NCBI RefSeq assembly: GCF_937941905.1
Contig: NZ_CALDGS010000094.1
Location: forward strand, 150,315 to 214,314
DNA: 64,000 bases
Reading direction: 5' to 3'
DNA from: an uncultured Mycolicibacterium sp.
GTDB taxonomy: Bacteria; Actinomycetota; Actinomycetes; Mycobacteriales; Mycobacteriaceae
Shown: piece by piece, positions 17,584-25,987 of the stretch
How positions within the stretch are numbered: position 1 is the stretch's first letter
Layout: every line of letters begins with the position of its first letter
Notes under the pieces: model-generated
What the model was told of the DNA's origin: nothing
The model's input: only the letters and a program-made list of their open reading frames with translations
Database searches by the model: none
Made by a program: the position numbers and the translations under genes

Positions 17584-18024
17584 TCACGTTTCCCCCGCTG
17601 CGGAACATGTCGAGGCGTCCTCGTGGTCGGCACCGGCCCGCAACGCCTCGGCCACCGCGGTCGGCAGCGGCCGCGACTTCGCGTTCGTCACGTCGACGTT
17701 GACGTAGACGATGTTCACCTCGGCGATCTCCGCTCCGTCGCGGGTGATCCGCGTGAGCAGCGAAAAACTGGAGTTCCCAACCCGGGTACAGGTCACGTCG
17801 ACATCGAGAACGTCCTCGAATCGTGCCGGTGCACGAAAATCGATCGTCGCCTGGGCCAGCGACGGATCCACGCCGGCCGCCAGCAGTTTCGGATACGGCC
17901 AGCCGATCGAGCGCACGAACTCGGTCAGCCCGACGTCGGCGATCTCCAGATAGCGGCTGTTGAACAGGAAGCCTTGCTGGTCGGTCTCGTGGTAACGGAC
18001 GCGGTGGCGCAGCACGACCGCCAT
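17584..18024 (-). CDS. 4HBT/YbgC-type acyl-CoA thioesterase
   Basis: A 146-residue hotdog thioesterase with the family signature HETDQQGFLFNSRYLE containing catalytic Asp15. It would hydrolyse a short-chain or aromatic acyl-CoA, either as the last pathway step or to rescue CoA. Its start codon overlaps the stop of the amidase gene by one base (TGATG), indicating translational coupling. A decayed relative lies at 1360-1646. The C terminus (about 125-146) is a short acidic, Ala-rich tail not needed by the family. Confidence 0.9.
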   Translation of the reverse strand: MAVVLRHRVRYHETDQQGFLFNSRYLEIADVGLTEFVRSIGWPYPKLLAAGVDPSLAQATIDFRAPARFEDVLDVDVTCTRVGNSSFSLLTRITRDGAEIAEVNIVYVNVDVTNAKSRPLPTAVAEALRAGADHEDASTCSAAGET

Positions 18025-18923
18025 CAGAACTCCGCTTCGGCACGAAGTTTGGCGAACAGGTCCGTGCGGCGCAGCGCCAGCCCCGGTGCCTCCGGCTGGG
18101 CCCGGGATGCGGTCAGCAGGTCGTGGTCGAGCTCGGCAACCACGAGGTCCTCACCCTTGGCCGCCGAGATGGCCAGCAGGCCGTCGTTGATGCCGATGGT
18201 CTTGTCCACGGGCGTGCTGATCAGCGCCTGCCCGACGGCGTGCAGCGGTGCATCCTCGGGCAGTCCGCTGCTGCCGACCAATGGCGACATCACCACGTAG
18301 AGCTGGTTCTCGATGGCTCGGGCCTGACAGCCGATCCGGACTCGGTGAACGCCGCGTCTGTTCCAGGTCAGCGACGGGCAGATGACGAGGTCGACACCAC
18401 GTGATACCAGGTATCGCGACAGTTCCGGGAACTGGATGTCGGCGCAGATCAACACGCCGGCGGTGAACGGGCCGATGCGGGTGACCAGCAGCTCGTCACC
18501 GCCCCGGGCACCCATGGCGTGCTCCGGCGGTGTCAGGTGGATCTTGTCTTGGGTCTCGACCCGGCCGTCCGGGTGCGCGACGATCGCGGTGTTTCGCAAT
18601 GACCCGTCGTCGGCGATGCGGTTGTGGCTACCACCAACCACAACCAGATTGTGTTTGGCAGCAAGATATTTCACCCCGTCCGCGATGGCGTCGAACTGCG
18701 GCGCGAGCACGTCGCGGTAATCCACCGGTACCGTTGCGCCCGTCACCGCGTGATCGGTGATCGCCGCGAGCAGCCCGGTGCTGGCGAATTCCGGCAACAC
18801 CACCAGTTCCGCCCCCGCCGACGCAGCCCTGCCGATGAACGCATCCATGTGTGAAAGCAGGTCATCCAGGCTGGGTTCGGCACGAAGTCCGAAATTTGTG
18901 GTGGCGACCTTCAGCGTCGACAT
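18024..18923 (-). CDS. Carbon-nitrogen hydrolase (nitrilase superfamily amidase)
   Basis: A 299-residue nitrilase-fold hydrolase with the complete triad Glu45 (LVVLPEFAS), Lys127 (TQDKIHLTP) and Cys160 (GVLICADIQFPEL). These enzymes cleave amides, ureides, N-carbamoyl compounds or omega-amides. The start lies 3 bases after the ligase stop and its stop overlaps the thioesterase start, so it is in the middle of a tight operon. A CN-hydrolase plus an acyl-CoA ligase suggests hydrolysis of an amide to a carboxylate that is then activated (inference). Confidence 0.9.
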   Translation of the reverse strand: MSTLKVATTNFGLRAEPSLDDLLSHMDAFIGRAASAGAELVVLPEFASTGLLAAITDHAVTGATVPVDYRDVLAPQFDAIADGVKYLAAKHNLVVVGGSHNRIADDGSLRNTAIVAHPDGRVETQDKIHLTPPEHAMGARGGDELLVTRIGPFTAGVLICADIQFPELSRYLVSRGVDLVICPSLTWNRRGVHRVRIGCQARAIENQLYVVMSPLVGSSGLPEDAPLHAVGQALISTPVDKTIGINDGLLAISAAKGEDLVVAELDHDLLTASRAQPEAPGLALRRTDLFAKLRAEAEF

Positions 18924-18926
18924 GGC

Positions 18927-20456
18927 TCAGGCCCCCTGTGACTGCAGGAGTTCGGCGACCGCGCGGCGGTCCACCTTGTCGGTGCGTGGATTGAGGGGCA
19001 GTGCGTCGATGACCCGGTAGACGGTGGGCACCTTGAACGCCGCCAGTCGTTCGGCTGCGAATGCCCGCACGGCGTCGGTATCGATGTCGGTGTCGGCCGG
19101 AACCACGGCGGCGGCGACCTGCTGACCGTAGATCTCGTCCGGCAGTCCCACCACGCACACATCGTGCACCGAGGAGTGCTCGCGCAGCACCCGCTCCACC
19201 TCTGCCGGGGACACGTTGCTGCCTCCCCGGATGATCATGTCCGAAACCCGGCCAACCACATAGACGTAGCCGTCGGCATCGATCCGGATGAGATCTTTGG
19301 TGCGGTACCAGCCGTCGGCGGTGAGCGCCTTGCGGGTCTGCTCCTCGTCGTTCCAGTAGCCGAGCATCAGCCCGGGTCCGCTGGTCCAGGCCTCCCCCAC
19401 TTCGCCCGGCGGCACGTCGTTGCCGTCGGCGTCGACGACCCTGACCGACGATCCCGGCACCACCTTGCCGGCCGAGCCGTGCACCGGCTGTGGATCCAGC
19501 ACCGGGTCGTAGGTGACGAACGGGAAACACTCACTGGCACAGAAGTTGTCGTAGACCGGACAACCGGTGAGCGCCTGCCACCTGCCGAAGGCGACCTCGT
19601 TGCGCGGTTCACCGCCGGAGACACAGAACCGTAGCGAGGACAGGTCAAGCTTGTCGGCCAGCGATTCGAGGTGGGCGACCAGCTTGGTGAACATCGTCGT
19701 CACTCCGGGCAGCATCGTGGCCCGGTGGCGGGTGATGGCGTCGATGATCAATTCCGGTCGGCTGCGCCGCAGCGTGATGACCGTCCCGCCCCGCAGCAGC
19801 GTGGTCATCGAGGTGCTGGCCAGGCCGAACAGCCAGGCCATTGGCAGCGCCACGATCGTGCGGTCCTCGGCGGTCATGCGCCAGGTCCGCCCGAAGACCT
19901 CGGCGGCGTTGCACACCGCCGACTCGGAGATCATGATCGCCTTGGGCCGGCTGGTGGTACCCGACGAGTAGCAGATCAGATGCAGCGGTTCGCGCAGGCC
20001 GTCGGGATTGGGCCGCCGCCCGGATCGGACCTCGGTGGCTTCGAACGCGCCATCGATTACCGCCACCGGCAGCTCATCGCAGACCGCCGCACGCACAGCC
20101 GCCTCCGTCCGGGTGTCGGCGAGCGCGAGCACCGGGTCGGCGTCGGCAAGACAGAACCCCAGGTCGGCCACCGGCGCGGAGGGATAGATCGTCACCAGCA
20201 CGGCACCCGCCCGCCACACCGCGAACGCGCTGACCAGGAAGTACCCGGAATTCTCGGCGACCAGCGCGATGCGGTCACCGGGGCGCACGCCGGCGTCGAC
20301 GAGCCGCTGCGCACGCCGGTCGATCTCCGTGACGAGTTCGGCGTAGGTGAAACTTGCCTGCTCGTCGCTGATCGCCGTGCAGTCCGCGCGGACGGCGGCG
20401 ACATCCCGCAGTTCGGCCAGGAACCGGCCGGGTGGGACATGTTCGATGGCGGTCAC
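18927..20456 (-). CDS. Acyl-CoA synthetase (ANL superfamily)
   Basis: A 509-residue AMP-forming ligase. The P-loop-like A3 motif is YSSGTTSRPKAIM, A5 region NFCASECFPF, A7 DGWYRTKDLIRID, A8 VGRVSDMIIRGGSNVSPAEVE, and the catalytic lysine region LNPRTDKVDRR at the C terminus. It activates a carboxylic acid as a CoA thioester. I start at GTG 20456, which follows the upstream stop by 28 bases and has GGGG upstream; an ATG at 20519 would overlap the preceding gene by 35 bases and add 21 atypical residues. It is second in the operon after the citryl-CoA-lyase-like gene. Confidence 0.92.
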   Translation of the reverse strand: MTAIEHVPPGRFLAELRDVAAVRADCTAISDEQASFTYAELVTEIDRRAQRLVDAGVRPGDRIALVAENSGYFLVSAFAVWRAGAVLVTIYPSAPVADLGFCLADADPVLALADTRTEAAVRAAVCDELPVAVIDGAFEATEVRSGRRPNPDGLREPLHLICYSSGTTSRPKAIMISESAVCNAAEVFGRTWRMTAEDRTIVALPMAWLFGLASTSMTTLLRGGTVITLRRSRPELIIDAITRHRATMLPGVTTMFTKLVAHLESLADKLDLSSLRFCVSGGEPRNEVAFGRWQALTGCPVYDNFCASECFPFVTYDPVLDPQPVHGSAGKVVPGSSVRVVDADGNDVPPGEVGEAWTSGPGLMLGYWNDEEQTRKALTADGWYRTKDLIRIDADGYVYVVGRVSDMIIRGGSNVSPAEVERVLREHSSVHDVCVVGLPDEIYGQQVAAAVVPADTDIDTDAVRAFAAERLAAFKVPTVYRVIDALPLNPRTDKVDRRAVAELLQSQGA

Positions 20457-20484
20457 TTCGAACCCCGCTTCCCGGATGTTGCGG

Positions 20485-21351
20485 TCAGGCCGTGGTCGCC
20501 GCGTTCGGAGCAGCGGCATAGCCGATCTCGGCCGGCCAGCCCGCGGCGGCCAGGTCGGCGGCCAGATCGCGGCGAGGCACGTCGTAGTCGACCGTCTCGC
20601 GCGGGACGAGTCGCCCCACCCTACCCGAGGCGAGCTCCTCTGACATGTGTGCGATGACCCCGGGGATGGTGCCGAGAATGGCCAGCGCGGTCGATTCCTC
20701 GGGGGTGAAGCCCATGGCGACGGTGATCGCCGCCATCATCGCCACGTCGTTGATCGGGAAGTGCTCACGACCCGGCTGCTTGGTGAAGGCGCGGTGCACG
20801 GCCTCGTACAGCTCGACCTGCTCGCTCCACAGCCCGTTTTCGATCGCGATCTTCTTCAGGATCTGCGCGCGCGGGTCGGTGTAGCGGAACACCGGGTGCC
20901 CGAACCCGGGGATGCGCTGTTTGCCGGCCCGCGCCTCGGCGACCACCTGTTCGGCAAAGGCGTCCATGTCGGTGGCGCCGGAGGCCTTGAACCGCGCGTA
21001 GGTGTCGATGATGTACCGTGCGGTGTTCTCGGTGGCCAGGCCGTAGTCGCCGGCCGACAGCGCGGCGGCGGCCAGGCCGGCCTGCACGTGCGGGTTGCAG
21101 GACACGACGTAGCGCGCGGCGGCGGTGCCGGACTTCTCCAGGCCGTAGTCGAGCACCCCGGTCAGCACCGCGTCGAGGACCCGGGCCTCCTGCGGGCTCG
21201 GCAGCCGGCCCTTGATCAGCAGGAAGGTCATCGCCGTGAACGGCAGGCCGATCAGGTCGTCGAGCCTGTACCCGCGGATGTAGACCGTCTCGGGGGTGAT
21301 CTCGCTGACTTCAGTGTGCCAGTAGCGTTCGGTCGCCTCGCGTTCCGCCAT
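20485..21351 (-). CDS. Citrate synthase-like protein, citryl-CoA lyase type
   Basis: A 288-residue protein with the citrate synthase active-site block PGFGHPVFRYTDPRA, histidine-containing VSCNPHVQAG, and an EELASGRVGRLVP segment near the C terminus. At under 300 residues it is far shorter than true citrate synthase (about 370-430) and matches the C-terminal part used by citryl-CoA lyases and related short enzymes, which cleave or form 3-hydroxy-3-carboxyacyl-CoA thioesters. ATG 21351 is preceded by GGAAGTGG; the frame extends to 21486 without support. As first gene before the acyl-CoA ligase it could release acetyl-CoA from a branched hydroxyacyl-CoA (inference). Confidence 0.85.
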   Translation of the reverse strand: MAEREATERYWHTEVSEITPETVYIRGYRLDDLIGLPFTAMTFLLIKGRLPSPQEARVLDAVLTGVLDYGLEKSGTAAARYVVSCNPHVQAGLAAAALSAGDYGLATENTARYIIDTYARFKASGATDMDAFAEQVVAEARAGKQRIPGFGHPVFRYTDPRAQILKKIAIENGLWSEQVELYEAVHRAFTKQPGREHFPINDVAMMAAITVAMGFTPEESTALAILGTIPGVIAHMSEELASGRVGRLVPRETVDYDVPRRDLAADLAAAGWPAEIGYAAAPNAATTA

Positions 21352-21487
21352 CAATCCACTTCCGTGCAGGGGTCCGGCAATTACGGCTCCGACGATAGGT
21401 GCGCACCCGAGCGAACACCGTCGGCACATTTCCGAAGAATCCGACCCATGCTTGGACCGGTTACGAAGCGACGGCTCATCCCGCACG

Positions 21488-21614
21488 CCGAGCGGCGCGT
21501 CTGCACCGAGACACGCCGTACGTCGCTAGGCGTTCTGCGGTCGCCCGCACGACACCGAGCGACCGCTGACGCCCGCCGACGCACGGCGTGTCGGCGTACA
21601 GACACGGTCGCTCG
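21488..21614. repeat. Inverted pair of a 38-bp motif between island and lepA
   Basis: A copy at 21488-21525 (CGAGCGGCGCGTCTGCACCG...) faces a second, better conserved copy at 21577-21614 whose reverse complement begins CGAGCGACCGTGTCTGTACG; the two share about 30 of 38 positions with one indel. Between them GCGGTCG and CGACCGC (about 21535-21566) can form a further stem. The same motif occurs at 1181-1217. Together these copies lie outside both ends of the catabolic island. The gap 21352-21644 contains nothing else recognisable. Confidence 0.6.
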
Positions 21615-21644
21615 CGGGGAACGGAGGGGTGGCGGCGGGGCGCC

Positions 21645-23570
21645 CTACTTCTTGTTGGCGGGCTTGTCCCCGGCGGCGTCGGTGGACAGCGCGGCGACGA
21701 AGGCCTCCTGCGGGACGTCGACCCGGCCGATGGTCTTCATCCGCTTCTTGCCTTCCTTCTGCTTCTCGAGCAGCTTGCGCTTGCGGGTGATGTCACCGCC
21801 GTAGCACTTGGCCAGCACGTCCTTGCGCAGCGCCCGGATGTTCTCGCGGGCAATGATCTTCGAGCCGATCGCGGCCTGCACCGGCACCTCGAACTGCTGG
21901 CGCGGGATGAGCTCCTTGAGCTTGGTGGTCATCTTGTTGCCGTAGGTGTAGGCCGCGTCCTTGTGCACGATCGCGCTGAACGCGTCCACCGGCTCGCCCT
22001 GCAGCAGGATGTCGACCTTGACCAGCTGCGACTCGCGCTCGCCGGCCTCCTCGTAGTCGAGGCTGGCGTAGCCGCGGGTGCGCGACTTCAGCGAGTCGAA
22101 GAAGTCGAAGATGATCTCGCCGAGCGGCATGATGTAGCGCATCTCGACCCGCTCCGGCGACAGGTAGTCCATGCCCTGCAGGTCGCCGCGGCGGGACTGG
22201 CACAGCTCCATGATCGAGCCGATGAACTCGCTCGGCGCGATGATCGTGGTCTTGACCACCGGCTCGTAGACGGTGCGGATCTTGCCGGTCGGCCAGTCCG
22301 ACGGGTTGGTGACGATCTTCTCGGTGCCGTCGTCCTGGATCACCCGGTACACCACGTTGGGGGCGGTGGAGATCAGGTCGAGGTTGAACTCCCGCTCCAG
22401 CCGCTCCCGGGTGATCTCCATGTGCAGCAGGCCGAGGAACCCGCACCGGAAGCCGAAGCCCAGGGCCGCCGAGGTCTCCGGCTCGAAGGTCAGCGCGGCG
22501 TCGTTGAGCTGCAGCTTCTCCAGCGCGTCGCGCAGGTCCGGGTAGTCCGAGCCGTCCACCGGGTACAGCCCGGCGTAGACCATCGGTTTGGGTTCGCGGT
22601 AGCCGGTCAGCGGTTCGGCGGCGCCGTTGCGGGCGGTGGTGACGGTGTCGCCGACCTTGGACTGGCGCACGTCCTTCACGCCGGTGATGAGGTAGCCCAC
22701 CTCGCCGACGCCCAGCCCGGCGCACGGCTTGGGCTCCGGCGAGACGATGCCGACCTCGAGCAGTTCGTGGGTGGCGCCGGTGGACATCATCGCGATCCGC
22801 TCGCGCGGCATGATCTTCCCGTCGACGACGCGGACGTAGGTGACCACGCCGCGGTAGGTGTCGTAGACCGAGTCGAAGATCATCGCCCGGGTCGGGGCGT
22901 CCGGGTCGCCGGTGGGCGGCGGCACCTGGCGGACCACCTCGTCGAGCAGTTCGCGCACCCCCTCGCCGGTCTTGCCGGAGACCCGCAGCACGTCGGTCGG
23001 TTCGCAGCCGATGATGTGGGCGAGTTCGGCCGAGTACCGGTCCGGGTCGGCCGCCGGCAGGTCGATCTTGTTGAGCACCGGGATGATGTGCAGGTCCCGG
23101 TCCAGCGCCAGGTACAGGTTGGCCAGCGTCTGCGCCTCGATGCCCTGGGCGGCGTCGACGAGCAGGATCGCGCCCTCGCAGGCCTCCAGGGCGCGCGACA
23201 CCTCGTAGGTGAAGTCGACGTGGCCGGGGGTGTCGATGAGGTGCAGCACGTACTGCTGCCCGTCGACCTCCCACGGCAGCCGCACGTTCTGGGCCTTGAT
23301 CGTGATGCCGCGTTCCCGCTCGATGTCCATGCGGTCCAGGTACTGGTCCCGCATCGAGCGTTCGTCGACCACGCCGGTGAGCTGCAGCATCCGGTCCGCC
23401 AGGGTCGACTTGCCGTGGTCGATGTGGGCGATGATGCAGAAGTTCCGGATCTGCGCCGGCGGGGTGAACGTCTTGTCGGCGAAGCTGCTGATGGGAATCT
23501 CCTGGTGACGCGGTGTCCGGGAGCGCGTTGTGCGCCCTACCAGGGTATCGAGCACCACGAACCGGGACAC
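21645..23570 (-). CDS. lepA: Elongation factor 4 (LepA) translational GTPase
   Basis: A 641-residue translation factor that back-translocates or remodels stalled ribosomes. G motifs are AHIDHGKST (G1), GITI (G2), DTPGHVD (G3), NKIDLP (G4); the C-terminal LepA-specific domain ends KQKEGKKRMKTIGRVDVPQEAFV. Nearly every block agrees with the M. tuberculosis protein as I recall it. The N terminus before PISSFADKTF varies between species; the GTG at 23570 is the longest option and later GTG codons at 23558 or 23555 cannot be excluded. It is divergent from the PemK-like gene with 35 bases between the starts. Confidence 0.97.
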   Translation of the reverse strand: MSRFVVLDTLVGRTTRSRTPRHQEIPISSFADKTFTPPAQIRNFCIIAHIDHGKSTLADRMLQLTGVVDERSMRDQYLDRMDIERERGITIKAQNVRLPWEVDGQQYVLHLIDTPGHVDFTYEVSRALEACEGAILLVDAAQGIEAQTLANLYLALDRDLHIIPVLNKIDLPAADPDRYSAELAHIIGCEPTDVLRVSGKTGEGVRELLDEVVRQVPPPTGDPDAPTRAMIFDSVYDTYRGVVTYVRVVDGKIMPRERIAMMSTGATHELLEVGIVSPEPKPCAGLGVGEVGYLITGVKDVRQSKVGDTVTTARNGAAEPLTGYREPKPMVYAGLYPVDGSDYPDLRDALEKLQLNDAALTFEPETSAALGFGFRCGFLGLLHMEITRERLEREFNLDLISTAPNVVYRVIQDDGTEKIVTNPSDWPTGKIRTVYEPVVKTTIIAPSEFIGSIMELCQSRRGDLQGMDYLSPERVEMRYIMPLGEIIFDFFDSLKSRTRGYASLDYEEAGERESQLVKVDILLQGEPVDAFSAIVHKDAAYTYGNKMTTKLKELIPRQQFEVPVQAAIGSKIIARENIRALRKDVLAKCYGGDITRKRKLLEKQKEGKKRMKTIGRVDVPQEAFVAALSTDAAGDKPANKK

Positions 23571-23605
23571 AATCGCCGTCGCCGTCGCTCCCCTATGCTC
23601 GCACT

Positions 23606-24214
23606 ATGGCGTCGCAGTGGAAGGCCGTCGGCCGCTTCGCGGGGCACCTGGTGTTCAACGAGGCGCCCCGGCTGCTGCGTCAGCTGCAGCGGCCGGGATC
23701 CGCTCCGCGCACCCTCGGCGAGGGACTGCGCATGGGCATCGACGCCGGCCTGTCGGCGCTGGCCCAGGCCGCCGCCCGCCCCGCGCCCGAGGTCGCGCTG
23801 CCGCCGGGCCGGCCGGTCACCCACCGCAGCGTGCCCACCGCGCGCCGGGCCCGGCGCGTCGTCTACGCACCGGACCTCGACGGCCGGGCCGACCCGGGCG
23901 AGATCGTCTGGACCTGGGTGGCCTACGAGGACGACCCGACCCAGGGCAAGGACCGCCCGGTGCTGGTCGTCGGCCGCGACGGCGACACGCTGCTCGGGCT
24001 GATGCTGTCGAGCAAACAGCACCGCAACGACGACGCCGACTGGGTCGGCATCGGCAGCGGCCCGTGGGACTTCGACGGGCGGCCCAGCTGGGTGCGGCTG
24101 GACCGGGTGCTCGATGTGCCCGAGGAGGGCATCCGCCGCGAGGGCGCGATCCTGGACCGCGAGCGGTTCGAGCTGGTCGCGGCCCGGCTGCGCCGCGACT
24201 ACGCCTGGATCTGA
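23606..24214 (+). CDS. PemK/MazF-fold protein (Rv2405-like)
   Basis: A 202-residue protein whose C-terminal half (about 95-200) has the PemK/MazF-like pattern GEIVWTWVAYEDD, GKDRPVLVVGRDGDTLLGLMLSSKQ, SWVRLDRVLDVPEEGI and LVAARLRRDY. The N-terminal half is a helical Ala/Arg-rich extension not found in short MazF toxins. There is no antitoxin gene next to it, so a toxin role is doubtful. The gene next to lepA in M. tuberculosis (Rv2405) looks equivalent from memory. Its last 16 bases overlap tail-to-tail with the ABC ATPase gene. Confidence 0.8.
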   Translation: MASQWKAVGRFAGHLVFNEAPRLLRQLQRPGSAPRTLGEGLRMGIDAGLSALAQAAARPAPEVALPPGRPVTHRSVPTARRARRVVYAPDLDGRADPGEIVWTWVAYEDDPTQGKDRPVLVVGRDGDTLLGLMLSSKQHRNDDADWVGIGSGPWDFDGRPSWVRLDRVLDVPEEGIRREGAILDRERFELVAARLRRDYAWI

Positions 24215-24963
24215 CCGAGGAAACGCACGTACGGCCCGCTGTCATCGTGGTGGATGCGGCAACGCACCCCGTACACGTCGGCGACGAGCTGCTCGGTCAA
24301 CACCGCCACGGGCGGCCCGGCCGCGACGACCCGACCACCGGCAAGCACCACCACCTCGTCGCAGAACATCGCCGCGAGGTTGAGGTCGTGCAATGCCACG
24401 ATCGCGGTCACGTCCAACCGACGTATCAGCGCCAGCACCTCCAACTGGTGTGCCGGGTCGAGGTGATTTGTCGGTTCGTCGGCCAGCAGCACCGCCGGTT
24501 GCTGTGCCAGCGCCCTGGCGATCTGCACCCGCTGACGTTCCCCGCCGGACAAGGTGTGCCAGTACCGATCGGCCAGTCCGGACAGTCCGGTGGCAACGAG
24601 TGCCTCACGCACCACCGCCCGGCCGTCCCGATCGCCACCGAGCGGGCCCGAGTACGGCGTCCTGCCGAGCGACACCACGTCGCGCACGGTCAGGTGCAGA
24701 TCCGTTTCGGCGTGCTGGGCGACAAGCGCGATCCGCCGAGCCACCGTTCGACGTGGCAGCAACGCCACGGCGTGACCGTCGACGGTGACCGATCCCACGT
24801 CGGGGCGGTCCAGCCCCGCCAACAAGCGCATCAGGGAGGATTTTCCCGAACCGTTCGGGCCGAGCAGTCCGACGGTGCTTCCCGGCGCCGGCTGCAGGGT
24901 TACCCCCGCGAGGACGAGCCGACCCGACCGGGTCCAGCGCACCGAATCCGCGGTGAGGCTCAC
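24199..24963 (-). CDS. ABC transporter ATPase for corrinoid/iron-type import (BtuD-like)
   Basis: A 254-residue ATPase with Walker A GPNGSGKSS (about 35-43), Q-loop VAQHAET, signature LSGGERQRVQ, Walker B AVLLADEP and the H-loop LHD. It matches the FecE/BtuD/HemV subgroup. The start is GTG 24963, overlapping the permease stop by 4 bases (GTGA). It is the last gene of the cobalamin-riboswitch operon; the name BtuD-like rests on that context rather than on the sequence alone. Confidence 0.93.
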   Translation of the reverse strand: MSLTADSVRWTRSGRLVLAGVTLQPAPGSTVGLLGPNGSGKSSLMRLLAGLDRPDVGSVTVDGHAVALLPRRTVARRIALVAQHAETDLHLTVRDVVSLGRTPYSGPLGGDRDGRAVVREALVATGLSGLADRYWHTLSGGERQRVQIARALAQQPAVLLADEPTNHLDPAHQLEVLALIRRLDVTAIVALHDLNLAAMFCDEVVVLAGGRVVAAGPPVAVLTEQLVADVYGVRCRIHHDDSGPYVRFLGQIQA

Positions 24964-25985
24964 CGGACACCCCTGCCCCGGCGCAACAGCATCGCACCGA
25001 ACGCCGGCACGCCGATCAGCGCGGTCACCACACCGGTCGGTAGCTCCTGTGGAGCGAACACGGTTCGGGCCAGGGTGTCGACCCACACCATGAAGACCGC
25101 ACCTAGAATCGCGACGCTGGGCAGCAGCCGCCGATGCCCCGGACCGACGATCAGTCGCGCCGCGTGCGGAAGTACCAGTCCGACGAACCCGATTGCGCCG
25201 ACGGCACTGACTGTTGTTGCGGTGATGAGTGCGGTGACCACCAGCAGGATCGCCCTGGCCCGTACCACCGGAACACCGAGCGTTGCGGCGGCGTCCTGTC
25301 CGAAGGCGAACGCATCGAGCACGTTCGCGGCCAGGAGGCAGACCACCAGGCCGATCCCGGTCGCGACACCACACAGGTACACGTCGGCCCAGCCCACCCC
25401 CGACATCGATCCCAGCAGCCAGAACAGCACGCCCCGGGTCTGTTCGGCATTGGCCGCCGACATCACGACGAACGAGGTCAGGGCGGAGAAGAGCTGGGTA
25501 CCGGCGACCCCGGCGAGCACCACCTGTTCGGTACTCCCGCCAGCACCGTAGGCCAGTGCGAGCACCACCACGAACGCCGTCACTGCACCGATGAATGCCC
25601 CACCTGACAGACCCACCGCACTCGCGCCGACCCCCAGTACCACGACCACGACAGCGCCCGTCGATGCACCGCCGGACACCCCGAGAATGAAGGGATCTAC
25701 CAGTGGATTCCGGAGCAGCGACTGCAGGATCGCGCCGCACAGCGCCAATCCCGCGCCGCAGAGTGCCGCCATGACCACACGCGGCAACCGCAACTCCCAG
25801 ACGATCCCGTCCTGCAACGCGGTGGCCCCGGACGTTCCGGCACCCAGGTGGTCGGCCACGATCCGGTACACGTCGACCATCGACAGACTCGCCGGGCCTA
25901 TCGTGATGGCCAGGGCCATCGACAGAGTGAGTCCTGCCAGCCCCGCCAACCACAGACCGGCGAGCGGACCGATACGGGTCAACAA
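24960..25985 (-). CDS. FecCD-family ABC permease (BtuC-like)
   Basis: A 341-residue permease with about ten hydrophobic helices and the family blocks LRLPRVVMAALCGAGLALCGAILQSLLRNPLVDPFILGVSGGAS (split between helices 2 and 3), the GAIGFVGLVLPHAARLIVGPGHRRLLP cytoplasmic coupling region, and LPTGVVTALIGVPAF near the end. It forms the membrane dimer for uptake of corrinoids, haem or ferric siderophores. Its start follows the upstream lipoprotein stop by 2 bases, and it overlaps the ATPase by 4. Confidence 0.93.
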   Translation of the reverse strand: MLTRIGPLAGLWLAGLAGLTLSMALAITIGPASLSMVDVYRIVADHLGAGTSGATALQDGIVWELRLPRVVMAALCGAGLALCGAILQSLLRNPLVDPFILGVSGGASTGAVVVVVLGVGASAVGLSGGAFIGAVTAFVVVLALAYGAGGSTEQVVLAGVAGTQLFSALTSFVVMSAANAEQTRGVLFWLLGSMSGVGWADVYLCGVATGIGLVVCLLAANVLDAFAFGQDAAATLGVPVVRARAILLVVTALITATTVSAVGAIGFVGLVLPHAARLIVGPGHRRLLPSVAILGAVFMVWVDTLARTVFAPQELPTGVVTALIGVPAFGAMLLRRGRGVR

Positions 25986-25987
25986 CG

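Noticed and set aside
21588..24002. 804-residue plus-strand frame
   Set aside because: Antisense shadow of lepA running into a wrong frame of the PemK-like gene.
23606..24214. Functional toxin of a type II toxin-antitoxin pair
   Set aside because: No antitoxin gene next to it and a long N-terminal extension; only the fold similarity is claimed.
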